64,000 nt of DNA from NCBI RefSeq assembly GCF_052055485.1, contig NZ_CP197171.1:1984001-2048000 (forward strand), given 5' to 3'. The position numbers and the translations under genes were made by a program. Every line of letters begins with the position of its first letter. Within the stretch, counting starts at the first letter, position 1. The notes beneath the pieces are model-generated. The model was not told where the DNA came from. It did no database searches and saw only the letters and a list, made by a program, of their open reading frames with translations. The DNA comes from Amphibacillus sp052055485 (GTDB lineage: Bacteria > Bacillota > Bacilli > Bacillales > Amphibacillaceae). Of the stretch, positions 35,617 to 44,720 are shown piece by piece.

Positions 35617-35908
35617 TGTGAGAAAAAAATCTCGCTATCAATTTAAATTAAATCACCTATAATTACGTACTTAACAAGAGTAATGAAACAGTTCGCTAGA
35701 TAATGAGATGAATAACCATACTCAGGAAAATGACGAAGCCATTACATCACTAGAATAAGTGTTTTTCTATTATGAGACTTAAATGTCGATCTTTTTCTAT
35801 GTATTGCCGGACGATTGTTAGAAATACGGTCGCCCTTATGTTTTTAGAAGAAAATTGGTAATAACCTACTTAAGAAATATTGATCGATTAAAATCAGACT
35901 TATTGGGG

Positions 35909-35952
35909 AGCTGTTTCAAGATATCCATCGCATATCTTGAAACAGCTTCTTT
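35909..35952. terminator. AGCTGTTTCAAGATAT hairpin, left border of repeat array 3
   Basis: A 16-bp perfect stem with a 7-nt loop is followed by TCTTTTC. It is related to the other border hairpins by its GCTGTT start. Confidence 0.72.
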
Positions 35953-36060
35953 TCTACGATTAATCAAGTGTTTTTTTGTGGTTATGGTAATCATTTACGT
36001 GAATATCGAAGCCAGTTCCCTCCCATCTAGAGAAGTGAGGTAGAGCTTTTATTCGATGTC

Positions 36061-36690
36061 TTTTGATTGACATTGCAAGCCGAAATGTCGAATGGAATAG
36101 GGGGCTTCTATCAAACATTTCAAATGGAATTGCAAGCCCAAATGTCGTATAGGGGGCTTCTATCAAACATTTTAAATGAGATTGTAAGCCCAAATGTTGT
36201 ATAGGGGGCTTCTATCAAACATTTTAAATGGAATCGTGATCCCAAATGTCGTATAGGAGGCTTCTATCAAACATTTCAAATGGAAGTGCAAGCCCAAATG
36301 TCGTATAGGAGGCTTCTATCAAACATTTTAAATGGAATCGTGATCTCAAATGTCGTATAGGAGGCTTCTATCAAACATTTTAAATGGAATCGTGAGCCTA
36401 AATGTCGTATAGAAGGCTTCTATCAAACATTTCAAATGGAATTGCAAGCCCAAATGTCGTATAGGAGGCTTCTATCAAACATTTTAAATGGAATCGTGAT
36501 CTCAAATGTCGTATAGGAGGCTTCTATCAAACATTTCAAATGGAATCGTGATCCTAAATGTCGTATAGGGGGGGCTTCTATCAAACATTTCAAATGGAAT
36601 TGCAAGCCCAAATGTCGGATATAACCCTTCTACCCCGTATTTTCAGAAGAATTCCAAGTCAAAAGGTTGAATAGAGGGTATCAAACTTCC
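36061..36690. repeat. Tandem repeat array 3, about eleven units of 52 bp
   Basis: The TCGTATAGG anchor recurs every 52 bases from 36146 to 36562 (36146, 36198, 36250, 36302, 36354, 36406, 36458, 36510, 36562). Slightly altered units lie at both ends (36089, 36616 and one near 36670). Each unit has the palindromic core ATAGGAGGCTTCTAT or ATAGAAGGCTTCTAT and the second palindrome CATTTCAAATG (or CATTTTAAATG). No reading frame stays open because 52 is not a multiple of three. Confidence 0.92.
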
Positions 36691-36707
36691 AATATCGATA
36701 AAGAAAA

Positions 36708-36750
36708 AAGCTGTTGCACAACTTATGTTTCATTGTGCAATAGCTTCTCT
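36708..36750. terminator. AAGCTGTTGCACAA hairpin, right border of repeat array 3
   Basis: AAGCTGTTGCACAA pairs with TTGTGCAATAGCTT (one mismatch). Same family as the hairpins bordering arrays 1 and 2. Confidence 0.72.
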
Positions 36751-36985
36751 AATGTTCACTAATTGATTTATTGTCTATCTAGTGATTTAAATGGAGATTT
36801 TTTAGATTAAGCGCGAAAGTTAAGATTTACATGTGATATTCTAATTCTGAACTCGATTACGAATAAACATAAATAAAAATGATTTCAAACGTTATTCGAT
36901 AAGGACTTTATCGTTTGAAAAATGGTATAAAAACTGTTGAACTATCTTTATCCCGTTATACAATATCTCTGAAAGCAGAGCTATT

Positions 36986-38365
36986 TTACGCAGGTGTTCT
37001 GTGTTCGCTTTGCTGAACAACAGCTTTCCCCATCCATTTCTTACTTCGCCAACGCAACCACATAATGGCTGCACGAATCCATTCATCAGTCATCATTGCT
37101 AGCCAAATACCGACCAATCCAAAATTCATAGTAATGCCTAAGAAATAGGCTAGAGGAACACAAATTCCCCACATAATAAAAATACCAATCATTACAGGGA
37201 AGCGGGCATCTCCAGTTGCTCTTAATGAACTAATGATTACTATGTTTGATGTCCTGCCAGGTTCTAAGATTAACCCGATTACTAAAATAATTGCCCCTAA
37301 ACTGATGACTTCTGGATCACCAGAGAAGATACTAAAGAACTGTTTGCCAAAAACCGCAAGAATTCCACCTACTGAGAGTGCAACAGTTAGGGCATAACGA
37401 ACTCCAATGAATAAATTCCGATAAGCCTCTTGCTCTTTTCCTGCACCGACAAGCTGTCCGATAAAGATTTGCATCCCTTTTGCAATGGAGATTGAGAAAA
37501 CGGTCATTAATGACATGAAGTTCTGAGCATACACTCTAGTCGCAAGTGCTGTTGCTCCTAAAGATGTAACAAAGACTGTAATGACAATTTGACTAATGTT
37601 ATAAGAAAGTTGTTCTCCTGCTGCTGGAATCCCAATATTTAAGATTTTCACTAGATAATTTTTTTCTAAATTCAAAAAAGCTTTAAATGGTAGCTTAATA
37701 GGCATCCGTCGAACGAGTAAAAGGAAGATCCCGACCATAGCTGCCCCTCGAACTACAGCTGTAGAAAGAGCTACCCCTGTGACTCCAAGTTGTGGAAAAC
37801 CAAATGCCCCAAAGATAAAAGCATAGTTTCCAAGGATATTAACTAGATTCATAATTACTACAACAAACATAACGTCTTTTGTGTGACCCATTGCTTGCAA
37901 AATTGCAGAGATAGTTAGAACCATTGCTTGAGCAAAGAGGGCACTTCCGACAATGAGCATATAAACTTCCGCATATTGAAAAAGCTCAGCTTCTAAATCG
38001 AAGAGGCTAATAAATTGCGTTCGAAAGCTTGTGATAATTAAACTGACCAAAGCTCCAAATAAGAGATTAACAGTAATGGCATGAGCAATCGTCTTTCGCA
38101 CTCCTTCTGAATTATTAGCACCGACGAATTGGGAAACTACAACTCCTGATCCCATCGCAGTAAAGTTAAATAATACGAAGGTAAACATCATGACTTGATT
38201 GACAACACCAATAGCAGCTACAGCTTGATCTGAAATAAAACTGAGCATAAACGTATCTGAAAAGCGCATGAATGTTTGGAGAAACGTTTCAATAAATATT
38301 GGCCAAGTAATCATAAAGAGTTGTTTCTTAGGTGAAATCGTATTCGTATTTGTTAATTGTTCCAT
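36986..38365 (-). CDS. MATE-family efflux transporter
   Basis: The 459-residue protein has twelve hydrophobic helices in two related halves, with MATE signatures (MTWPIFIETFLQTFMRFSDTFM at the start, VVSQFVGANN in the first half, IFIGQLVGAGKEQEA in the second). Such proteins export drugs or metabolites in exchange for Na+ or H+. The C-terminal tail (RWRSKKWMGKAVVQQ) is cytosolic. Before the ATG a cre-like TGTAACCGCTATTA stands at 38393-38406. Single gene; the substrate is not predictable. Confidence 0.92.
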   Translation of the reverse strand: MEQLTNTNTISPKKQLFMITWPIFIETFLQTFMRFSDTFMLSFISDQAVAAIGVVNQVMMFTFVLFNFTAMGSGVVVSQFVGANNSEGVRKTIAHAITVNLLFGALVSLIITSFRTQFISLFDLEAELFQYAEVYMLIVGSALFAQAMVLTISAILQAMGHTKDVMFVVVIMNLVNILGNYAFIFGAFGFPQLGVTGVALSTAVVRGAAMVGIFLLLVRRMPIKLPFKAFLNLEKNYLVKILNIGIPAAGEQLSYNISQIVITVFVTSLGATALATRVYAQNFMSLMTVFSISIAKGMQIFIGQLVGAGKEQEAYRNLFIGVRYALTVALSVGGILAVFGKQFFSIFSGDPEVISLGAIILVIGLILEPGRTSNIVIISSLRATGDARFPVMIGIFIMWGICVPLAYFLGITMNFGLVGIWLAMMTDEWIRAAIMWLRWRSKKWMGKAVVQQSEHRTPA

Positions 38366-38511
38366 TCTATAACCACCAAATTTCTTAATATATGTAACCG
38401 CTATTATACCACGTTAAGTAAAAAAATCGAGATTTATTATTCGTGTTTCGAAATAAATAAGAATGATTTATAATTTTCAAGGCAAGCAATAATATATGCA
38501 GGCGTCTGTCG

Positions 38512-39429
38512 TTAAGCGATCATTTTAATCAACCATGACAAAATATCTTTCATCACTTGATCTCGATTAGTTTCAAATAGCATTTCATGTCGACCGTTTG
38601 GGTAAAGTATTAAATCAATCGATTGAATCCCTGCTCTTTTGTAAATTTTAACAACCTGTTTAACACCTTTACCATTGTTACCTACAGGGTCAGCTGTTCC
38701 ACTGATCAATAAGAAAGGTAAGGATTGATCTATACGCGCTATTTCGGTACGTTTATGAATTAATTCAATACCACTAAGCAAATCCTCAAAAAATTTAGCA
38801 GTTGAGATGAACCCACAATACGGGTCATCTTGATAAATTTGAACAGTTTCAGGGTCACTTGAGATCCAGCTCTCTGAATCTTTAAATTTTTTATTAAATT
38901 GACCAAAGCTGAGCTTATCCATCAATGGGCTTTCTGATTTGGCACCAAGTCTCTTTATTTCAAACTTAGCCATGATGCGACCTAATTTTCCGATCAAGCC
39001 TTTCCCAGCACCAGTGCCTGATAAAATCACACCATCAACCGCATTTGAATAACGCTGAATAAGCCGTCTAACTAAAAAAGAACCCATACTATGTCCAAGC
39101 ATAAATACAGGTAGATTAGGATATGTGTGATGAATCTGATCATTAATCGTCTTTAAGTCTTCAACAGCCCGTTCAAAGCCATCTTTATCAGCCAAGAAAC
39201 CCATTGTCCCCATTTTTTCACCTGTACGTCCATGCCCCCGATGATCATTGGCATATACAATAAAGCCATGTGAAACTAAAAATTTCGCAAATTCATGATA
39301 ACGTCCACTATGTTCTGCCATTCCATGAGCAAGTTGGACAATGGCAAGAGGTATTTGCTTTTGAGCTTTCCATTTTCTAATATAAATATCTTGTCCATCA
39401 GATTGTGTCAACCAGAATTCTTCAAGCAT
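38512..39429 (-). CDS. Alpha/beta hydrolase, monoacylglycerol-lipase-like
   Basis: The 305-residue protein is a serine hydrolase of the Hydrolase_4 type. It has the oxyanion-hole strand VQLAHGMAEHSGRYHEFA, the NDHRGHGRT element, the nucleophile elbow GHSMGS and the C-terminal acid and His in ISGTADPVG and NGRHEMLFE. It likely cleaves short esters or lysophospholipids/monoacylglycerols in the cytosol. The start at 39429 has GGAGTTGATC upstream; a frame starting three codons earlier has no better site. Single gene, no clear partner. Confidence 0.9.
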   Translation of the reverse strand: MLEEFWLTQSDGQDIYIRKWKAQKQIPLAIVQLAHGMAEHSGRYHEFAKFLVSHGFIVYANDHRGHGRTGEKMGTMGFLADKDGFERAVEDLKTINDQIHHTYPNLPVFMLGHSMGSFLVRRLIQRYSNAVDGVILSGTGAGKGLIGKLGRIMAKFEIKRLGAKSESPLMDKLSFGQFNKKFKDSESWISSDPETVQIYQDDPYCGFISTAKFFEDLLSGIELIHKRTEIARIDQSLPFLLISGTADPVGNNGKGVKQVVKIYKRAGIQSIDLILYPNGRHEMLFETNRDQVMKDILSWLIKMIA

Positions 39430-39438
39430 TAAGATCAA

Positions 39439-39998
39439 CTCCGTTTTTAAAATATCTATCTACTAGTTTAGCTTGTCTGTCTCGTTATAGCGAGTGATTA
39501 ACATAAATTGAATGGTGCACAAATCTCTGAGAATGAGTATACCTCAAAAATTCATGTCCACAAATGAAGTGATTCAAATAACTAGTCATTGTCAGATTTA
39601 GTCTTTCCAATCATTTTATTATAGATAACCGGGAACAATACGATGTTGGTCGCACAACTGCTTTCACAAGTCTTTTCGATAGGCGAGTGACCGCAAATCA
39701 CTTCGGTGGGGCGAGTAACCGCAGTCCCAGTTTCAGTCCTAGGATGTTAAGGCGTTAGTAGGAGTCTCCCATTAATCAGTATCAGTTGGATTGAAGAGTT
39801 AGGTGAAGGTCCGGAGTGAGTTCAAGCAGTTGAGATCTTTCCATGGATTAATGTAGAATAGTTAGTTAGATGAGGATACTAACGACAATTAGCAGATTGT
39901 TTAAATAAACTAGAGCATTTAGGTTTAAGTGAGAGACTTAAGATTAAATAAGATGTTTGCGATCAATATTAGTACCAAATTAATGGGAGGGAATAAAC
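39439..39998. repeat. Gene-free stretch with dispersed repeat element
   Basis: Around 39695-39745 the block CACTTCGGTGGGGCGAGTAA, CCGCAGTCCCA and CAGTCCTAGG belongs to the dispersed family at 2.95, 11.5, 43.1 and 54.8 kb. The GH32 gene downstream has GGGAGGG before its ATG. I see no clear promoter palindrome or gene. Confidence 0.5.
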
Positions 39999-41447
39999 AT
40001 GTTGCATAAAGAGATAAATAAACACAGACCCCGGGTGCATTTTTCACCTAAAGCTAATTGGATAAATGATCCCAATGGTATGGCCTACTTTGAAGGGGAA
40101 TATCATTTATTTTTTCAATATAATCCGAAAGATACAGTCTGGGGTCCTATGCACTGGGGACATGCAGTGAGTAAAGATATGATTGAATGGGAAGAGCTAG
40201 ATATTGCTCTTTTCCCAGATCATTTAGGACAAATATTTTCCGGTAGTGCAGTTGTAGACTGGCATAATACAACAGGGTTCTTTCCAGAAAAACCTGGACT
40301 TGTTGCTATTTTTACTCATCATCTGCCAGGTGTAAATGGAGAGCGAGACGTTCAAACCCAAAGCCTTGCTTATAGCCATGATCGTGGTAGAACATGGGTG
40401 AAATATGAGGGGAACCCCGTTTTAACGGACCCGGATCTTGTTGATTTTAGAGATCCCAAAGTTTTTTGGGACCCACCGAGAAAACGGTGGATAATGGTGT
40501 TAGCAACAGGACAATCTGTTCGTTTTTACAGCTCGCAAAATTTGAAAGACTGGCAGTTTGAAAGTAAATTTGGTGATGATGTTGGTTATCAAGCAGCCGT
40601 TTGGGAATGTCCTGATCTTTTTGAGTTGCCGATTGAAGGAACGAATCAAAAGAAATGGACGCTGTTTGTCAGTGTTGGAGACAATCCGCAATATAATGTT
40701 GGTTCAAAAACACACTATTTTGTTGGTGATTTTGATGGGACGACATTTGTTCCAGATCATAAAGATATCCGTTGGCTAGATCATGGTAAGGATAATTATG
40801 CGGGAGTTAGTTTTTCAGATATTCCTACTAGCGATGGGCGTCGGATATATATGGCTTGGATGAGTAATTGGCGTTATGCAAACCAAGTGCCAACAGCAGG
40901 ATGGCGCGGACAAATGACATTCCCACGTCAGTTGAGTTTGCAAACTGTTGACGGTGAAGATGTATTGAAACAATCTCCAGTAAAAGAGATTGAACAACAT
41001 GCTCAATCTGTTCAAACAATCGAGAAAAAAATGATAAAATCATCAGAATCACATCAGATTGAATTAAATGGAATAAGTATGGCTATTGATTTGACATTTA
41101 ATATAACGAATACTGAAACATTCACTTTGGCATTTATTGATCGAGAAGAACAACCCATCATTGTTAAAGTAAATGGTGCAACACAAGAAGTGACTTTGCA
41201 ACGCCAATATAATGACAAAGAAGACATTCCAGCTTTATTTAATCAGCCACAATTAATGTCAATTGGTACTGATTCAGAACTCAATCTTCGTTTTATCCTA
41301 GATGCTTCATCAATTGAATTGTTTGCTGATGATGGCTTGTCAGTGTTGACAAGTTTAATTTATCCAAACCAGCCCTATCAGAAACTTGTTATCACAAGTG
41401 AAAAGGGTAATTTGGAAATTATTACAGGTCAGATTTCAATTTTATAA
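39999..41447 (+). CDS. GH32 fructan/levan hydrolase, cytosolic
   Basis: The 482-residue enzyme has nucleophile D24 in NWINDPNGM, stabiliser D152 in FRDPK and acid/base E203 in WECPD, followed by a C-terminal beta-sandwich (from about 340). Its sequence (WGPMHWGHAVSKDMIEWEE, GRRIYMAWMSNW, TAGWRGQMTFPRQL) is closer to levanase/exo-inulinase (SacC-type) than to the ScrB-like enzyme at 17.9 kb. No signal peptide, so it would act on imported fructo-oligosaccharides or sucrose, releasing fructose. It stands alone, and no permease or regulator adjoins it. GGGAGGG precedes the ATG. Confidence 0.9.
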   Translation: MLHKEINKHRPRVHFSPKANWINDPNGMAYFEGEYHLFFQYNPKDTVWGPMHWGHAVSKDMIEWEELDIALFPDHLGQIFSGSAVVDWHNTTGFFPEKPGLVAIFTHHLPGVNGERDVQTQSLAYSHDRGRTWVKYEGNPVLTDPDLVDFRDPKVFWDPPRKRWIMVLATGQSVRFYSSQNLKDWQFESKFGDDVGYQAAVWECPDLFELPIEGTNQKKWTLFVSVGDNPQYNVGSKTHYFVGDFDGTTFVPDHKDIRWLDHGKDNYAGVSFSDIPTSDGRRIYMAWMSNWRYANQVPTAGWRGQMTFPRQLSLQTVDGEDVLKQSPVKEIEQHAQSVQTIEKKMIKSSESHQIELNGISMAIDLTFNITNTETFTLAFIDREEQPIIVKVNGATQEVTLQRQYNDKEDIPALFNQPQLMSIGTDSELNLRFILDASSIELFADDGLSVLTSLIYPNQPYQKLVITSEKGNLEIITGQISIL

Positions 41448-41507
41448 GTAGATATGTCAAGGAGACCGGGACAGAACAAAAGAATGGTGTTAAACATTCT
41501 CCATTTA

Positions 41508-41652
41508 GTGAGTGAAGGTTAAGCCGAAAAAAAGCGATTATCTCATTTGGGCTACGTTCGATAAGGTCATTAATTGTAATGAAATTTTATGTTAATTTCA
41601 TCTCTAAATCTAATGGCAAAATCACTTGATTTATGATATCAAAGGTAAACAT
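41508..41652 (-). pseudogene. Relic of IS1182-type transposase, N-terminal end
   Basis: From an ATG at 41652 with GGAGGTG upstream, the minus strand reads MFTFDIINQVILPLDLEMKLT, a stop, and NFITINDLIERSPNEIIAFF. IS1182-family transposases begin with a similar NQVVLPLDLEIKL block followed by an H/N-DLVESIP segment. The frame is broken and nothing further of the transposase is found here; its C-terminal counterpart lies at 9.5 kb. The two need not be from the same copy. Confidence 0.5.
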
Positions 41653-41737
41653 CAGAGCACACCTCCATAGAATTTTTTCAGGTAACTTTTGTGCTCTTTT
41701 TTCATGATAATATCAGACCTATTCAATTATAAACACA

Positions 41738-41778
41738 AAAACAGGCATTCAGTGATCAATTGAATACCTGTTTTTTTA
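41738..41778 (+). terminator. Terminator-like hairpin
   Basis: AACAGGCATTCA pairs with TGAATACCTGTT (one mismatch) and ends in seven T. From 41779 to 42085 no gene is visible. Confidence 0.7.
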
Positions 41779-42085
41779 TTGAGTTTTGAGCTTGACCTCA
41801 CTTTAAAAAAATCTTCCTTGATGAGTCATCATGGAAGTTCATTTCTCGGACAATCAAGAAAGCAAAAATACTTTCCGTATGAGTAAGGTGTATGTCCCAA
41901 TATTTAGTTAGATCCTAGTTTTCTAATAAAAAATAAGGAAAGATAATCCTTTTGTTTTATTCCTGCACATAGTGGGTGGGTCCGAACAAAGTATAGGTGA
42001 AATTTCCCTCTCTATATAAGAGGATTGCTTGATCTGTACAATAATTCAAGGGTCTTTGTCAAAATATTTATCTATTTATGTTGTA

Positions 42086-42781
42086 TTATTTGAGATTTGC
42101 TACATCGAATAATTTCGTTATTTTGTAGTTATATAATACCTTAGATGAATTAAAAATACTACCATTTGTTAAATAGACGGTATCATTTATTATAAGGCTC
42201 GGGTCATTTTCCATAAGGTTTAATAGATCCGCATGTTTTCGGCTTAATTTTTCACTAGAAATTATTTTATCCGCAAATCCTATATTAAGCTTTAAGTCAT
42301 TTCTTAAATATTCATAAATAGAACTCTCAATGATTTCTTTATTCAAATAACTGACAATATTCTTATTATAATTTGAATACTCTACACAAAATGGTACTCC
42401 ATCTAAATACCGCAATCTGGTAACCTTATATATGGGTGTACCTATTTTGCATTTGAAGTCATTTGCTAAATCATCATCAGCTTCTACAATTTTCAGATCT
42501 AATAACGTTGAAGTAACGCTTTTATTGGAGAATCCCATCACGAGCCCTTCTGTACTGGATAAAACTAAGCAGTCATCTCTTCTTTCTTTAATGTACATCC
42601 CGCTTCCTTGTACTTGATAAATCAAACCATGATCCACCAAATTTTGGATAGCCTTTCTGACACTATAACGGGTGACACCGAACTCCTCCATTAACATATC
42701 CTCTGTAGGAAGCTTCTTATTTTCATATTCATTATTCAATATTTTTTCCTTTATTTTGGAAATTAATTGTTTAGAGTTCAC
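42086..42781 (-). CDS. GntR/HutC-family regulator with UTRA domain
   Basis: The 231-residue protein has the GntR winged helix (KLPTEDMLMEEFGVTRYSVRKAIQNLVDHGLIYQVQGSGMYI, about 20-67) and a UTRA effector domain (about 85-225) that binds small sugar phosphates in this family (as in TreR, BglR). It is divergent from the beta-glucoside PTS operon with 600 bases between. A perfect ATTCATTCGAATGAAT palindrome in the PTS promoter is a likely operator. Its own upstream region has ATGAAT and ATTCAT half-sites (42811, 42830). It probably represses the operon until a phospho-beta-glucoside appears. Confidence 0.9.
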   Translation of the reverse strand: MNSKQLISKIKEKILNNEYENKKLPTEDMLMEEFGVTRYSVRKAIQNLVDHGLIYQVQGSGMYIKERRDDCLVLSSTEGLVMGFSNKSVTSTLLDLKIVEADDDLANDFKCKIGTPIYKVTRLRYLDGVPFCVEYSNYNKNIVSYLNKEIIESSIYEYLRNDLKLNIGFADKIISSEKLSRKHADLLNLMENDPSLIINDTVYLTNGSIFNSSKVLYNYKITKLFDVANLK

Positions 42782-43298
42782 TTTTTTCAGTCCTTAGTCT
42801 TATTATGACAATGAATTACAATAAATAAAATTCATTATCCCATACGAGAACTAATTGTACTATCTTTATACAAATCATTCAACTGTTTTAATTTTAGAGA
42901 TTTTTAGTGATGCTTCATTTTTTCGGTTTGCCCCTCAAAAGAATAGCGATTGTATTTTCTTGAAAGTGGATATTTATTCGATATCTAATAAATCGTGAGT
43001 TGTATTGATATCTGATATGGAGCTCATAAATGGTGTTAAAAGCAAAAAGGGTTTTATAACAAAAATGATTTATGAGAAATAAAGTTTCAGTGGGGGCGAG
43101 ATCTACACAACGTATGTTATGCAACCCTTGCCGATGAGGTGGGTAATCGCACAGTTCGAGCTCATTTCCCTCCCGAGGGTATGGTGTTTTTGTCTGGTTG
43201 TGATAAATTTTATATCCTTCCTGCCTCTTATTTTACTTGAGATCCGAAACATTACAATAAATTTTTATTCGTATCACAATAATTTATTCAATAAATTA

Positions 43299-43350
43299 TT
43301 GACAATGCTTTCATTTTCTATATAATTGAATTATATTCATTCGAATGAAT
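43299..43350 (+). promoter_or_regulatory. Consensus promoter with perfect 16-bp operator, beta-glucoside PTS operon
   Basis: TTGACA (43299-43304), 16 bases, TATAAT (43321-43326), then the perfect palindrome ATTCATTCGAATGAAT (43335-43350). The upstream part 42782-43298 contains a fragment of the dispersed GTAATCGCA repeat (about 43090-43190) and no gene. Confidence 0.8.
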
Positions 43351-43389
43351 TACTTTACTTGTTAAAATTGAATTATTGGGGGGAGTAAA

Positions 43390-44694
43390 ATGCAGGGTTT
43401 TAAGAAGATTTTTGATGGTTTTTTAAATGTTGTTGTTAAAATTTCCAGTACGAAAGCATTGGTAGCATTAAAAGATGGTTTTGTATTAACAATGCCAATC
43501 ACATTAATTGGTTCGTTATTTTTACTAGTGGGGAATATTCCAATTGAAGGATACGGCGAATTTATGGCGAATTTGTTTGGCGCAGATTGGAATATCGGTT
43601 TAAATCAGGTAGTTGGCGCGACTTTTGACATACTTGCCATAGTTACAGTAATTGGCATCGCTTATTTTTATGCCAGAAATGATGATGAAGATGGCATTTC
43701 AAGTGCAATCATTGCTTTAGTTTCTTTCCTAGTGATTACGGCATCTTCTACTGTATCGGAAAGTGGAGAAGTAATTGGTGGCGTGATACCAAAGGATTGG
43801 ACAGGTGCGCAAGGTGTCATTACCGCTATTATAATTGGGTTGATTTCAGGTGCTGTTTTTACTTTCTTTAAAAAGAAGAAGATTACTATTAAGATGCCTG
43901 ACGGTGTGCCCCAAGGAGTTTCAAATTCATTTGCAGCCTTGATACCAGGGCTTGTTATCATACTTGGTTCCATGATTGTATATCAAGTACTTCAAGTTGC
44001 ATTTGATTCTTCTTTAACACAAGTCATTTTTGATGCTCTCCAAGTACCAATGCAAAATTTAAGTGATTCCTTTATTGGTGGGTTAGTTATTACATTGTTG
44101 ATTTCTTTATTATTCTGGGCTGGTTTGCATGGTCCAAATATTGTTATGGGTGTTATGGCTCCTATTTTGACAACGAATGCTTTAGCAAATAATGACTTGC
44201 TTGCAAGCGGTAATTTAACGGTAGCAGATGGTGCAAATATTATTACGCCTCAACTGATAGATGTGTATGTTAAATTTGGTGGAACGGGCATTACGCTGGG
44301 ATTGCTGATTGCAGCGATTATTACAGCTAAATCCAAACAAATGAGATCGGTTTCAAAACTGTCTATCATTCCAGGTATATTTAATATTAATGAACCGGTT
44401 ATATTTGGCTTACCGATTGTTTATAACCCGTTTATGTTGATCCCATTTATATTAGTGCCAACAATAGGATTCATTATTACTTATGTAGCCATTGCAATAG
44501 GTTTTATGCCACCATTCTCAGGTGTTCAAATTCCATGGACAGCACCACCGATTATTTCAGGTTTTATTCTTAACGGTTTCTCTGGTGCTCTTATTCAATT
44601 GATCATTCTTGCTATATCAGTTGCTATATATTGGCCATTTATGAAAGCTCAGGATAAAAATCTGGTTGAGCAAGAGTCTACTGAATCTGAATAA
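43390..44694 (+). CDS. PTS lactose/cellobiose-family EIIC permease
   Basis: The 434-residue membrane permease has about ten helices, the family loops GVPQGVSNSFAALIPGLV and SIIPGIFNINEPVIFGLPIVYNP, and the active-site-like WAGLHGPNIV. It imports and phosphorylates a beta-linked disaccharide with the EIIB and EIIA encoded downstream. First gene of an operon EIIC, GH1, EIIB, EIIA, controlled by the divergent GntR protein. GGGGGGAG precedes the ATG. Confidence 0.93.
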   Translation: MQGFKKIFDGFLNVVVKISSTKALVALKDGFVLTMPITLIGSLFLLVGNIPIEGYGEFMANLFGADWNIGLNQVVGATFDILAIVTVIGIAYFYARNDDEDGISSAIIALVSFLVITASSTVSESGEVIGGVIPKDWTGAQGVITAIIIGLISGAVFTFFKKKKITIKMPDGVPQGVSNSFAALIPGLVIILGSMIVYQVLQVAFDSSLTQVIFDALQVPMQNLSDSFIGGLVITLLISLLFWAGLHGPNIVMGVMAPILTTNALANNDLLASGNLTVADGANIITPQLIDVYVKFGGTGITLGLLIAAIITAKSKQMRSVSKLSIIPGIFNINEPVIFGLPIVYNPFMLIPFILVPTIGFIITYVAIAIGFMPPFSGVQIPWTAPPIISGFILNGFSGALIQLIILAISVAIYWPFMKAQDKNLVEQESTESE

Positions 44695-44720
44695 ATAGCT
44701 GGAAAGGAGTAGAATAAAAT

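Noticed and set aside
35960..36193. 77-codon frame on the minus strand in array 3
   Set aside because: It consists of repeat units; the 52-bp period breaks any frame, and there is no ribosome site.
42915..43124. 69-codon frame on the minus strand upstream of the PTS operon
   Set aside because: Composition looks random, part of it is dispersed repeat, and no ribosome site is present.
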